This document shows positions 12,091 to 23,402 of a stretch of DNA of 64,000 nt, in pieces. The position numbers and the translations under genes were made by a program. How positions within the stretch are numbered: position 1 is the stretch's first letter; each line of letters begins with the position of its first letter. The notes beneath the pieces are model-generated. The model was not told the origin of the DNA and did no database searches. It saw only the letters and a program-made list of their open reading frames with translations. The stretch is from the NCBI RefSeq assembly GCF_000283155.1, contig NW_004454177.1, positions 26,671,493 to 26,735,492 on the forward strand, in the 5' to 3' direction. Source of the stretch: Ceratotherium simum simum (lineage: Eukaryota > Chordata > Mammalia > Perissodactyla > Rhinocerotidae).

Positions 12091-12282
12091 GGCTGGCCCA
12101 GGTGGCCTAGTGGTTAAGTTCGGCATGCTCTGCTTCAGTGGCCCAAGTTCAGTTCCCAGGCGTGGACCTACACCACTTGTCTGTTAGTAGCCATGCTATG
12201 GTGGCGGCTCACGTACAAAAAGAGGAAGATTGGCAGTGGATGTTAGCTCAGGGAGAATCTTCCTCAGCAAAAAAAAAAAAAA
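12091..12282 (+). mobile_element. ERE-type SINE
   Basis: GGCTGGCCCAGGTGGCCTAG, GTGGTTAAGTTCGGCATG, CCATGCTATGGTGGCGGCTC, GATGTTAGCTCAGGGAGAAT, A-rich tail. Direct repeats of 16 bases with one mismatch, TTAAAATAACTTATGG (12075-12090) and TTAAAATAACTCATGG (12283-12298), mark the insertion. Confidence 0.95.
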
Positions 12283-12298
12283 TTAAAATAACTCATGG

Positions 12299-12612
12299 GA
12301 TTCACATTTGTAGTTTGCGTTATATTTATATTGGACACTACTGGTCTTGAGTGCTGTGTTAAGGATGGATGTTATAAATAGAGATGCAGAATTGTACATT
12401 CAGGCTGATATCACAACAATATTATGGGTTTTCAAATTGATGGGGTTCCTTTATTGTGGCCTGACAATCTTGGGTAACTTCAATGGCTAGGCCAGACTCT
12501 TCTATTCTAATTAAACTATCAATGCCTCCACTGGCCCCACCACCTTCAGCAATGCACCTCTACCCCTACTTTGGGGAAATTAGAAACCATCAAAGAGGTA
12601 CTTTCTCAACTT
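12299..12612. other. Unassigned stretch
   Basis: Short unique-looking gap between two ERE SINEs; nothing recognised. Confidence 0.4.
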
Positions 12613-12619
12613 CTTTCCA

Positions 12620-12882
12620 CAAAACCTACAAACAATTTTTTGTGTGTGTGTGTGAGGAGATCAGCCCAGTGCTAACATCTGCCAATCCTTCTCATTTTTT
12701 GCTGAGGAAGACTGGCCTGGGCTAACATCTGTGCCCATCTTCCTCCACTTTATATGGGACACCGCCACAGCATGGCTTGCCAAGCAGTGAGTCGGTGTGC
12801 ACCCAGAATCCGAACCGGCGAACCCCAGGCCACTGCAGCGGAGTGTGCACACTTAACTGCTTGCGCACCCGGGCCGGCCCCC
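12620..12882 (-). mobile_element. ERE-type SINE, longer form
   Basis: Reverse orientation, ending CGCACCCGGGCCGGCCCCC. It carries the repeated body motif twice (GCTAACATCTG at 12670s and 12720s), the mark of a longer ERE subtype, and begins with a T/G-rich tail (TTTTTTGTGTGTGTG). Flanks CAAACAATTTTTT and CAAACTTATTTTTT may be a decayed target duplication. Confidence 0.92.
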
Positions 12883-12899
12883 AAACTTATTTTTTAAAT

Positions 12900-14890
12900 A
12901 TTATTAAAAGATAATTAACTGTCTTAGCAAAAAATATATATAATGAATTGAGAAGTCTATAACATATGATGAAGCAAAATGTATGACAACAGTAGTACAA
13001 GGGCTGGGAGGAGGAAAATGGAAGTGTTCTACTCCAAGTTTCTTTGACCATGGTAACATCACTTAAAGGCAGACAGTGACAAGTTAAAGATGTATACTAT
13101 AGAATCTACAATGACCTCAGAATAAAAAGTATAATTAATAAAAATGCATACTATGAACTCTAAACAACTATGGAAAAAACATACTGAGATATAGCTAATA
13201 AGCCAAGAAAATAGATAAAATGGAATTGTAAAAAATAAACAATATAAAAGAAGGTAGAAAAGAGGAGAAAAAGTACAAAAATAGATGGGATAAATCAAAT
13301 AGTAAGATTGTAGACTTAAAAACAACTATCTACTCACAGATGAAATGATCGTTTATGTAGAGAAAGCCTAAGGAATATAAAACAAAAACAAAAACAAAAA
13401 GGAGCCACTAGAACTAAAAATTAGACTATCAAGGCTGCAGGATACAAGGTCAATGTATAAAAGTCCATTGTATTTCTATATTCTAGATATGAAAAAGTAT
13501 AAATTGAAAAAAATACCATTTACAATAACATCCAAGAAATACTTAAAGGTAAATTTAATAAAGTATGTACAATACCTGTTTAATGAAAACTATATAACAT
13601 TGCTGAGAGAAACTAAAGAAGACTTAAACAAATGGAGAGATATACCATGTTCATTGATTGTCCTCAAATTGATCTGTAGGTCTACAGAAGCAAAGCAATC
13701 CCAAGAGAAATCCCCCATGGCTTTTTATAGAGTTTGATAAGCTGTATCAAAAATTTATTTGAAAATGCAAAGGACCTAGAATAACAAAGATCATTGAAAA
13801 AAAGTTGCAATAGAGGACTTATACTAACTTCAAGTCTTGCTCTAAAGCTACAGTAATTAAGACAGTGTAGTTGTGATACAAATATAGATCAATAGAACAG
13901 AATAGAATCCAAAATGAACCTTCACATACACAGTCAATTGATTTTTTACAAAGTTGCCAAGGTAATTCAGTGGGGAAAGGATAGTCTTTTCAACAAGTGG
14001 TGCTGGAACAACTGGATATACCTATGGAAAAACATGAATTCTGAACCTTATCTCACAACATACACAAGATTACCTGGAAATAAATCATAGACCTAAATGT
14101 AAAAGCTCATGTTATAAAACTTCCAGAAGAAAATATAGGAGAAAATATTTACAACGTTGTGGTAAACAAAAATTTCTTGATAGGTAAATCATAAAACAAA
14201 AGTTGATAAATTGGACTTTGTCAAAATAAAAACTTCTGCTCTTTGAAAGATACCATTAAGAAATTAAAAAAGCAAGCCTACAGACTGAGAAAAAATATCC
14301 ACAATACATAAATCTGACAATGGACTTGAACCATGATTGTAAAAATAGTTCTTACAACACAATAATAATAATATAGACAACCCAGTGAGATATTGGCAAA
14401 ATATTTGAATAGATACTACACCAAAAAAAGATACATGAATGTCTAATAAGCACATGAAAATATGCTCAATACCAGTCATCAAAGAAACACAAATTAAAAC
14501 CACAGTGAGTTATCACTTCACACTACACTGGCTAAAATTAAAGAGTCACAATACCAAGTATTGTCAAGGATGTGGAGAAACTGGAAGTCTCACGATTACT
14601 AGTTGGAATTTAACGTAGTACAACCACTTTGGAAGTTTCTTATAAAGTCATACACTTACCATGGACTGAGTGATTCTAATTCTAATTCCCACAGAAATAA
14701 AAAGTTATGCCCACAAAAAGAACGTACTACACAAATTCTCAGAGCAATTTTATTTATAATAGCAAAAAACTGGAAGCAAATCAAATAAACATCCAAAGGT
14801 AAATCCACGAACAAACTGTGGTATATTTATATCGTGGAATACTCCTCAGCTATTAAAAGGAACAAATCATACATGCAACGTCATACATGC
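12900..14890 (+). mobile_element. Decayed LINE-1 ORF2 3' region
   Basis: A-rich plus strand with reverse-transcriptase-downstream LINE-1 phrases: GGATACAAGGTCAATGTATA, TACCATTTACAATAACATCC, GAAGACTTAAACAAATGGAG, CCAAGGTAATTCAGTGGGGA, CCAGTCATCAAAGAAACAC, GGATGTGGAGAAACTGGAAG, CAATTTTATTTATAATAGC, TGGAATACTCCTCAGCTATT. Many stops; the longest intact pieces are 60-94 codons. A remnant, not active. Confidence 0.9.
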
Positions 14891-14899
14891 AACATCAAA

Positions 14900-15015
14900 T
14901 TGTTCTCCAAAGTGATTGTACCAATTTGTACCCCACCAGCACTGTATGAGAGTTTCTAATACTCTATACACTTACCACACTTGGGATTTTTAGATTTAGT
15001 CAGTCTGATGGCTAT
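14900..15015 (-). mobile_element. LINE-1 fragment, opposite orientation
   Basis: TGTTCTCCAAAGTGATTGTA, CCCACCAGCACTGTATGAGA and AGTTTCTAATACTCTATAC read as reverse LINE-1 ORF2 end. It sits between two plus-strand LINE-1 segments. Confidence 0.75.
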
Positions 15016-15019
15016 GATA

Positions 15020-15600
15020 CTTAAAACAGTGTTTAAAAAAATAGCAACAGTACAGAAATAAACAAATTGATGGCAGAGAATAGAGAGCCCAGAGATAGAC
15101 TTCCACTTTGGTGAGACCCCGGCATATGACAGAGATGGTATAACACATAGTAAGAAAAGGATGGATTATCTAATAAATAACACTATAAGACTAAAAATAA
15201 CATTAATCCCTATCTCATAACATACACAAAATAAATACTAAATAGATGAAAGACTTCAGTGTGAAAATCAAAACTTTAAGCTTTTAAAAGAACATGTAAT
15301 GACTATCTTTACCACATCAGAGTATGGATGGAGGTTTTGATCAGACACAGGAGGTATCTGCCATAAAGGAAAGGATTGTTATAGCTGACTACATCACAGT
15401 TTAAACTTCTCTACGGCAAAGAGTGCTATAAACAAAAAATTCAATAGAAAAAATTGGGCAATTCACGGAGGAAACCAAAATGGCTATATAAACATATGAA
15501 AAGATGTTGACTCTCACTGGTTAATAATAAGAGAAACAAAAATTAAGACAACTCTATGATATAATTTCTATCCCTCAAACTGGTAAACACTTTCAATTTG
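15020..15600 (+). mobile_element. LINE-1 ORF2 fragment
   Basis: GAGAATAGAGAGCCCAGAGA, AAATAGATGAAAGACTTCAG, AAAAATTGGGCAATTCACG, AACATATGAAAAGATGTTG and CTCTCACTGGTTAATAATA are in LINE-1 order. It overlaps in content with the copy at 12900-14890, so it is a separate insertion. Confidence 0.82.
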
Positions 15601-15639
15601 ATGATCACAGGGGACTGGTTGCAAGGGACTCTGCTCTGA

Positions 15640-15945
15640 TTGCAGGGGCCTGGTCCTCATTCTTGAGGTCTCAGTTCAGGGGACTCTAACTCTACAAACA
15701 CTGCCCAATCCTGCTCTGGCTCCATGCACTTCCCAGAGCAGAAGTGTTTCTTTGCTTTGTTCCTTACTGTTAACATCTATAGCTTTTCTCTCTGATTTAC
15801 TATTATTTGTTTATCCGTCTTTTTGACTAAACCATAGCACATGGAAAACACACGAGACAACATCTTTACTTTTTGTGGTCTAACTCCCAGCAGTGTACAT
15901 GGCTTGCCAAGGGCTCACAATGAGTATTTGCCACAATGAATATAA
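15640..15945 (+). repeat. L2 LINE 3' region
   Basis: TTACTATTATTTGTTTATCC, CTGTCTTTTTGAC-like middle and TATTTGCCACAATGAATA end follow L2. Shares the less usual phrase GACTAAACCATA with 16650-16730. Confidence 0.6.
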
Positions 15946-16649
15946 TCCTTTTTCCTTCCAGAAAAACACAGAGGCCAATCACCAACAAGTTAATCTGAGT
16001 TTTTGTAGTCTGGGCTTACGACTTATAAATTATGGATGAGCCTGCTTCAGGAATCTACATATCAAGGGATACCAGAGACGTTGTTGATTATTAGAAATGA
16101 ATGCATGGAATGTTTCTACTGCTTATCTGGATTCTCCAACACCCTGTACTTACTCCAAAGAACATTTTCTCCTGGTAGGCGAGACTACGCAGAAAAGTGA
16201 TACGAGGCTCTTCAGGCACCAAGAACTTTTCCATCAGCGTTAATAATTTGAATCTTATTTGGGACTGTCTACCACGTTAGCGGGTGGGTCCTGAGGCCAA
16301 CTTGACATTAATTTTTTAAAAAATTCAAGATACTGATAGGGACTGGAGTCATTTTAAATTAATTATGACAAAGTCCAATGTGGCAGAGGAAATTAAAACC
16401 ATAGCTTTGCTCATGTGCCTCCCGTATGGAATTGTTTTGCAGATCTGACTTTATTTTTAATGCAGGAATTTTAGGGGGACTTTAGGGAGATGGAGAAACA
16501 GGGAGGCAGGGAAGCAGAACGTTACCACTTCTGGTCAATTACATCCCGCAGAGGAGAAGGCAGTAGGGAGAGGCTTCTGGAGTTCTAGTGTGCGTGTGTG
16601 TAAAGAAAGAGAGAGGGAGAGGAGGTAGGTGGTAGGGTAGTGGTGGGAT
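15946..16649. other. Unassigned; purine-rich patch at 16585-16640
   Basis: No gene or repeat family recognised. A GT then GA-rich simple patch (GTGCGTGTGTGTAAAG, GAGAGAGGGAGAGGAGG) occurs near the right end. Confidence 0.4.
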
Positions 16650-16900
16650 GAATGATCTACTGTTATTTGGTTATGTATCTGTCTCTTGACTAAACCATAC
16701 ACAATGGAAGGCAAGGATATCTTCCTATCAATTGGAAGTTGGCACTTAGAAGAGGGATTGGGGCTGTAGATACAGACCTAGGAGTCACCTGCAGAGATGT
16801 AATAGCTGAAACTGAGGAAGTAGATGAGACCATGGAGAAAAAGAATCACAGGGCTTGGGAAGCCATTCATTCAACAGACCTTTTCTGAGCACACCATAGG
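16650..16900 (+). repeat. L2-like fragment then unassigned
   Basis: CTACTGTTATTTGGTTATG, GACTAAACCATACACAATGG and GGCAAGGATATCTTCC resemble L2 and the piece at 15780-15850. From 16740 nothing is recognised. Confidence 0.45.
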
Positions 16901-16904
16901 GCCA

Positions 16905-17105
16905 AGAACACAGAGTCTGGAGCAGACAGCCCAGCTCTGCCATTTCCTAGCAATGTGGCAAGCATCTTGAACTCTGTGCCTCAGTTTCCTCATCTATAAA
17001 ATGGGTATAATATTAACAGTGTGAATTTTAAATATTAATAGAAGTAAAGAATTTAGAGCATACCTGACACACCCTATATGCAATATGTGTTTGTTGTTAT
17101 TATAT
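16905..17105 (+). repeat. MIR element
   Basis: AGTCTGGAGCAGACAGCCCA, GCTCTGCCATTTCCTAGCA, CTCAGTTTCCTCATCTATAA and AAATGGGTATAATATTAACA are in MIR order. Confidence 0.88.
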
Positions 17106-17860
17106 AAGGGTTAGGTATGCCTGTTACAACAGTTGTTATGCGGGCTGGGCACTGAGCTACCTTCTGTTAACACGATAATGAATTACGTACATCCTTATTC
17201 TTAGTGAGGAATCTAGTAGTGGAGACAGCAAGTAAGCAGCCTATTACAATAGTGTGATCTGTGTTGCAGTGGAGACAAGCGAAGGGCACCTTTGGGACTG
17301 CAGAGGAGAGGTGCCATCCCAATTACCAGGTGTCAGGAACTCCTTCCTTTTTTCTTTTCTCCTGCCTGTGCTTCTCCCTGTTCCATCCACACAAGGCTCC
17401 TGGATTCCTCAGCAGCCCTGAGGCCTAAAGGAGCTGGACATCTCTGCTTCCCACTGCCCTGCAGGCTGCAAGATGCCTTTGCTGGTGCTGGGTAACACAA
17501 GGCTACACCTCCTGTCTCCCGAGCTTTGAAGCTGCCCTTCGGCTGACCAACCTTGGAATTCAGTCTTGCTCAGAATGCAGTCAATCCCTTCTTTGCTCTG
17601 GTTTCCTTTCCTTTTATCCAAACTGCCTTTCGTGGTTTCCATAGAGATGAAGGCTTCTGGCTGGGCCCATCCCCGTGGGAACTTCAAGGAGATTAACAGG
17701 CACTGTTGCCATATTCTGTTTATTTCTCACTTTCTGGTTTGATTAAAAACTTACAGTTCCGGGTCTTTATCTCCCTGGGGCAGAGGAGGGGAAATTCATT
17801 GCTTTGTTAGTAGAATACATATAACGCACAGGTTTGACCTGTAGAAAGACTTGCCCCTAC
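17106..17860. other. Unassigned; old-repeat fragment at 17115-17290
   Basis: 17115-17290 (GGCACTGAGCTACCTTCTGT, GGAGACAGCAAGTAAGCAG, GTGTTGCAGTGGAGACAAG) resembles the ancient repeat family seen at 21633. The rest, including open frames of 67-92 codons, is not recognised. Confidence 0.35.
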
Positions 17861-17864
17861 CCTC

Positions 17865-18490
17865 CTTGTCTGGGTCTGTGAAATAAACGGACAAAGGCAG
17901 ATTAACAGGAGAAAAGGTATACATATTTATTTATTTTTAATACTATGTGCAAAGGGGCATCACACACAAAAAGGGAGGGATGTAGGCAACTTTGAAGAGA
18001 GTAATTGGTTTTTAGGGAAGATGAGTGGGCCTTTGGAAGAATGGATGGGAGATATGACAATCTGTGCAAAGTTTGTCTGGGTGTGGTGTCAACTTCTAGC
18101 CTCCTCTCCTGTGATAACAGTCAGTCTTCATATTGATGAAACCCCAGGCGAAGGGATTTATGACAACTGAGTTTCTTTTGGAGGATCTGTCTTTAGGCAG
18201 ATGAGGGGAGTTCAGAGAAAGTCTCTCTCTGCATTTGCTGTCTCTCAAGTGTCTTCAGCTCAAAATAGTCAATATACCAAAGTGGTGTATTTTGGGGTGG
18301 CACGTCCTGAACTCCTTCAATGCACTAAAGCTCACCCCGTTCGTAAAGGTGCAGCTGGGTCCAAGTCTGTGTGGTTCCAGAGTCCACACTCTCTGCACTA
18401 TCCCTCCGGCAAAGATGGTCCTGGCCGAGGTGACAGCATCTCTCCCTATCCTCACCAGCTAAGAGACAGGAACACGTGAGGGAGGACTGC
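17865..18490 (-). mobile_element. ERV-type LTR, family unresolved
   Basis: On the minus strand an A/T block with AATAAATAAATA is followed by TTTTCTCCTGTTAATCTGCC and TTTGTCCGTTTATTTCACAG, a pattern of ERV1-type LTR R-U5 regions. Edges are approximate and no target duplication was found. Confidence 0.45.
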
Positions 18491-18825
18491 AAGGTAAAGA
18501 CCACCCATCTGAGGGAAGAGATAGCCCCTCCTCCCACCATGAGCCTTTGGGAGTGTCAGGATGTTTGAATCCCATGCACTCCTCAGAGCTAGGCGTGCTC
18601 CCGTAACACAATGTGGAGAATCTCTCCTTCTGTGCCTTGGAGAAGGTCTTCTATGAATGTGTCTGAATGTCCTACTTATTTTTATATTGCAAAACTGCCA
18701 TTTTGGAAGCAGGCTTTCTGGGGAGAGTTGGCGTGGGCAACTGAAGGAATCATGGTGGGCACAGCAGATCCTCTGAGCTGGGAAAAGAACAGAAGCATGT
18801 ACTACCAGGCACTGTGCTTCATTTT

Positions 18826-19690
18826 CTTTTTAACAAGGGTTTTTGTAAAAATTGATACAGAACAGATTCCATCTGTGTATTCATTATCTATTGCTGTAAA
18901 ACAAACTGCCCCCCAAAATAAATATTTATGACCTCACAGTTTCTGTAGGCCAGGAATCCAGGCACAGCTTAGCTGGGTGGTTCTGATTCAGGGTCTTTTA
19001 CAGGCTGCAATCAAGATATCAGCAGGGATGGTGGTCTCATCTCAAAGCTTCACTAGGGGAGGATCTACTTTCAAGTCCATGGGCTGTTGCCAGGCCTCTG
19101 GTCCTCACTGGCTGTGGGTCTGAAGCATCAGTTCCTTGCCATGCGGGCCTCTCCATAGGCTAAGCTCACAACATGGCAGTTGGTCTCTCCCAGAGTGAGC
19201 GAGCAAGAGCACGAGAACAAGAGAGTATCCTGAAAGCTCCCGTCTTGTTGTAACTTAATCCCAGAAGTGACAACCCATCACTTTTGCCTTTATCTATTTG
19301 TTCACAGTGAGTCACTAGGTCCAGCCCACACTCCAGGGGAGGGCATTGTACAGGGTGTGAATACCAGGAATCAAGAGTCATCTGGAGGCTGCTTTCCACA
19401 AGGTATAATTTTATACCTTAAAATGCACAGATCTGAAGGATTTAAGTCAAAGAGTTTTGACAACTGAATGCACCATGTAACCATCATTCAAAATAAAATA
19501 TAGAACATTTCCATCCCTCTAGAAAATTTCCTGATGATCCTTTCCAGTCAATTCACCCAACCTCTGCCACCCCCACACACCCACACATCCCACCAACTGT
19601 TTTCTTTCTTCTATCACTGTAGATTCATCTTTCCTGATTGTGGACTTCATATAAATGGAATCACTCAGTCTGATTTTTAATTCCTGTTCT
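18826..19690 (-). mobile_element. LINE-1 3' UTR piece interrupted by an LTR
   Basis: Reverse LINE-1 text at 18826-18885 (TTTTTGTAAAAATTGATACA) and 19403-19690 (CCATGTAACCATCATTCAAA, CATATAAATGGAATCACTCA) flanks the LTR at 18886-19402. Confidence 0.65.
18886..19402 (-). mobile_element. ERVL/MaLR-type LTR
   Basis: TATTCATTATCTATTGCTGT, AAAACAAACTGCCCCCCAAA, CAGCTTAGCTGGGTGGTTCT, GGGCCTCTCCATAGGCTAAG, CACAACATGGCAGTTGGTCT and GGGTGTGAATACCAGGAATC follow a common mammalian LTR read in reverse. Family name not settled. Confidence 0.75.
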
Positions 19691-20430
19691 TTCCACCACA
19701 CTTGGTTGTGTGGAAATAAGCAAAGACCACCCACATGAGAACAAGTAAAGGCTATTTATTCAGAACTTGCTCTAACAAAAGAGCCAGCCACATCACTTGC
19801 ATTTTGGCAGAGACTCAAAAGCAAGTAGGGGGATGGGAAAGCTTTATAGTGGGAAAAAGGGAAAACTTCAAGTGTGCCCCGATTGGAGGCTGTTGGCCTG
19901 GCAAACAGAATAACTAGAAGCACAGCATCCTATATAACTGGTTAGGGGAACATGTTTAGCTTTCTCTGGTTGATTCTAAGTTGAAAGTAAGGGCAAAACT
20001 TCAGGAAGCTGTCAGTTATTGATCAAGTCCTGACCATTTGAGACCTTTTGCTATAGAGGTTGTGGTTTGATTTCTTGGACTGGTTGCTGCAGATTGTGGT
20101 TTGGCTTCTCAGGTTGGTTGCTGCATGTTGTGGGTCAGAGTTCTATTTTAATATATGGTCTGGCCATTGTCTATACGACTATTCAGTTTTTCAGTTGCCT
20201 TCAAAGCAGTGAGGAGAGAGATCCTGGGTGAATTTGTCATACTCATCAAGCAGTGTGTGGGAGGAACAGCAGGAGGGAGTGAAGGCTTCATTTACAGGTA
20301 AAACCAACATCTATCAAACATGTTTTATGGAAACCAAACAGGACAGAGAGAACATGGCCAAAGCTGAGGGAAAAAATTCCAGGGCCTGGACTCAAAAGCC
20401 GTCCCAGGGAGGGTGATTGCCGGCCATTTT
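19691..20430 (-). mobile_element. Candidate ERV LTR with internal tandem repeat
   Basis: On the minus strand the end of the block reads CTGAATAAATAGCCTTTACT then TGTTCTCATGTGGGTGG, i.e. a polyadenylation signal followed by a T/G-rich stretch, as in an LTR R region. A 34-base tandem duplication lies at 20060-20127. I do not recognise the family; it may be lineage-specific. Confidence 0.45.
20060..20136. repeat. 34-base tandem repeat, about 2.3 copies
   Basis: Units start TTGTGGTTTG at 20060 and 20094 and end GGTTGCTGCA; a third unit starts TTGTGGGTC at 20128. Units differ at several positions, so the duplication is not recent. Confidence 0.8.
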
Positions 20431-21514
20431 GAGGCACCTGGAGACTAAAGGATGAATGCTAGAAACTTGCCTTCCTTCTTTAGAGAGCTCTACCTGTGTT
20501 GGTTGGAGTGGGGGATGGGCCTTGATCTGGAGAGATTAGGAGGAGGCTCCCACTGGGCCTGAGGATCCACCAGAACTAGCAGCCTTAGTGCCAACTTGGA
20601 TTTCCCACATCTCACAGACTGAAGAGCCATTCAGTCCATTGAGGATAAATTCTTCGGGATATTTGAAAAAGGGAGGCAGAAGCTATCCCCTAGACCACTT
20701 GTTTTCAGGGAAATCAAAGAAACAGAGACCTGGGGAGAACAGGCTTCCCTGAAGGGGAAGTGGAGGTGGCCATTCAAGAGAAGAATCATCACATGTGCCT
20801 TTTCAAGACTCCAAACCAGGTATGGTATGGTGGGGAGAAGGACCTGTGGGTTCTACTCCTCATTCTGCCATGTTTTACGTGGACAATACAAATGTCACAG
20901 AAACTTGAAAAATTATGACAGGAGGACATTCTGGTTCTGTGGTATTATCCTGGGGTGGCACAGAAGGAACCACCGCCTTCTCCATCTTTCCAGGCTGTTC
21001 CATCTAAATCTTTGTCATCTCTGCCCATTAGCACTTTACTCAGGCCTGAATTTAGGGTTTTTTTTTTTTATTTGCCAAAATCTGCTTGGAAATTCAATTG
21101 TATTTTCAATCTCTTATATTGGTCCTCCAAGAAAGAACTTGGCTTGTAAACTTGCTACTCAAAACATAGAAATGTTACTTCTTTCTCCAGCAATAGATAG
21201 CTTTAAACACCGAATCTTCACGAAGCAGTTTCTTTTTTATTTTTACATAGAGATCTATGGCCGCTGATAATTGTGTTGGGATTTGAAATACAAAAATGAT
21301 AGATTCTTTTGTGTGTATGTGCTTTGTCTTTGTTTGTTTGTTTTACAGAACTACACTTCAAATTCTGTGTCTATTATCACCTCTACTTCTGAAAGTCAGT
21401 CTCTGGGGTGGGAGGGAGCCCAGCAGGGCCTTTCAAACTTTCTTCTGCACGGAGAAAATGGAGGCCAGCAGGTCAAACCAGCGTTCTGCCCTCTTACCAC
21501 CTTCAGGCTCATCT
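20431..21514. other. Unassigned stretch with a 146-codon open frame
   Basis: An open frame at 20827-21267 (+) has no recognisable domain, starts without clear context and is rich in His, Leu and Phe from T-rich sequence. No other feature recognised. Confidence 0.35.
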
Positions 21515-21632
21515 CTGTCTTCCCCTCCCTCTTTCTTTTCCTTCCTTCCTCCACCTTTTCCTCCCTCCCACTGCCCTTCCCTATTTCATTCCCCTTTCCT
21601 TTCTTTCCATCCTTCCCTCCTTTTCCTTGTAA
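21515..21632 (+). repeat. Pyrimidine-rich low-complexity tract
   Basis: About 118 bases almost entirely C and T (CTTCCTTCCTCC, TTTTCCTCCCTCCC, CCTTTCCTTTCTTTCC). Explains the three overlapping open frames there. Confidence 0.9.
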
Positions 21633-22400
21633 CTATTTCTTGAGCATCTAAGATGTGCCAGGCACCATGATGGGCATTGGGTACAGACACACGAGAAGCA
21701 GAGACCAACATGTGGGACAAGAAACAAACAAGAATGTACAAACAAAAATGATGTAGGAATGTACAAAATGCAGCAGAAGCCCAAGATGCAGGCAGGCTTG
21801 AGACTGCCTGGAGGGATCAGGGAAGGCTTCACAGAGGAGGTGCCCTTTAGGCTGAGACTTGAAGCAAGAGGAAGAGTTTGCAGCTGGATACATGGGGCAG
21901 GGAAAGATGGTGTCCAAAGCAGAAGTAATGGCACGTGCAAAGGTACAGGGGCCTGTGAGAACTTGGTGTTTGGGGGACCCACGGTGGCTCCATGTTGCTC
22001 AAGTATGAAGTGCTAAAGAGAGTAGCCAGAGGGGGGATGTAGGGATCTGTCCTGTCATGAAAGGTGCTAGAAGCAATGCTGAGGATTTTTGATTTTTATT
22101 TTATGGATAATAGAGACCTACTGAAGGATTCTGAGTGGAGGAGTGACATAAATCCGCTCTGTATGCTAGAAACATTACTCTATCAACAGTGGAGAGGGTG
22201 GATTAAAAGAGAGCTAGACTGTGGGCAAGGGAATATGCAGGAGGCTAACATAATCCTCAGGACGGGATGAGAGCCCAAATGATGACAATTGCAGTGTGAT
22301 GAAGAGAAGGGGGTAAAATCAACAGGCCTGATGAATGACTGGATGTGATGGTAAGCCTTAACTACCAAGGTGAGAAATGCTGGGGAAGGTTGGTGAATTA
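21633..22400 (+). repeat. Ancient mammal-wide repeat
   Basis: GATGTGCCAGGCACCATGAT, GGGATCAGGGAAGGCTTCAC, AGAGGAGGTGCCCTTTAGGC, CACGTGCAAAGGTACAGGG, GAGGAGTGACATAAATCC and ACAGGCCTGATGAATGACTG are in the same order as at 9056-10590 and 42190-42860. Not a gene despite an apparent 133-codon minus frame. Confidence 0.7.
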
Positions 22401-22494
22401 ATTCAGTATTGGACTTGTTGAGTTTGAGGAACCACAGTCCAGCAACTCTCCAGTCCATTCTCTGTATAGCCCAAAGTGTTCATTCTAACGGACA

Positions 22495-23070
22495 TATCTG
22501 ATCATGGTACTCAAAAAACATTTTAGGACTCTCTTCCCGACCCCAACCTGCCTTTCCACCACTTTCTACCACGAACACTTACTTCAGACCCACCTTGGGG
22601 CTCAGCCTGGCTCAAACATGCTAATGCACTTTGAGGCAGCTGTGCTTTTGTTGTTGAGGTTCCTGATGCCTGAACACCCTTCCTGCCACCTACTTTGCAG
22701 CTGAAACACTTCTGCTCCTTTAGAATTTAGAAAGATGGCTTTAACCCTCCCTAACTTGGGTTAAATTGTTTATTTCTTTATATCAGATTTATCATGTCTA
22801 TATTTTAACACTCAAAATAATCTTTCTTGTCACGTATATGTCTCTTTCATATGGTCTCTTTGATATACACCTGTACAACACATTGTGCTATAAAATGCCT
22901 TTATAGCACTTATCAGATTGTAATTAGATAACACATTTTGTAATTAGTTGCTCACTGTCTCTACATCCCATTATTTGTCTCATTATTGTCTGTCATATCT
23001 GCTCTTGTATCTCCAGTGCCTGACACATCATGGGCATTGCATATAATTTTGTTGCAAGCAGAATAAATGT
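22495..23070 (+). repeat. L2 LINE 3' region
   Basis: Long diverged L2: GGACTCTCTTCCCGACCCCA, CTTTCCACCACTTTCTACCA, CCTGAACACCCTTCCTGCCA, ACTTCTGCTCCTTTAGAATT, then GTATCTCCAGTGCCTGACAC at the end. Confidence 0.75.
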
Positions 23071-23402
23071 TAGTTCTATCCCCTTCTCCTTCTCCTCTCC
23101 CAGATTTGTAAAAGGAGAAAGTAACAGAGGTGGAGGGATAGCATCTCAGTCCCTCCCAGCTGAAAGGAACCCTATGGATCATGCAGGCCAATGCATGGAC
23201 CTACTATGTTTCTGCCATGTGCTTGCTCAGATTTCTCCATGGCTACCCATTCCATAATTGTAGCAAAGCTTGGTGAGTAAGGAGGACCTGCCTCATGAGA
23301 AGCTGAGCTCTTTCTGTCTGGAATATCTCCTCCACGGTCCACTGCATTAAATATTAGGAGGTCTTAACCTTGGGTCCACAGCAATTTCATCTGGGCTTCT
23401 TT
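23071..23402. other. Unassigned stretch
   Basis: Nothing recognised apart from possible MER5-like text just before the SINE (AACCTTGGGTCCACAGCAAT). Confidence 0.35.

Noticed and set aside
13059..14788. Coding potential in the LINE-1 region
   Set aside because: Repeated stops and frameshifts; a decayed ORF2 remnant without an intact protein.
20827..21267. 146-codon plus-strand open frame
   Set aside because: No recognisable domain or start context and T-rich composition; likely chance.
21581..21982. 133-codon minus-strand open frame
   Set aside because: Lies inside an ancient repeat and a pyrimidine tract.
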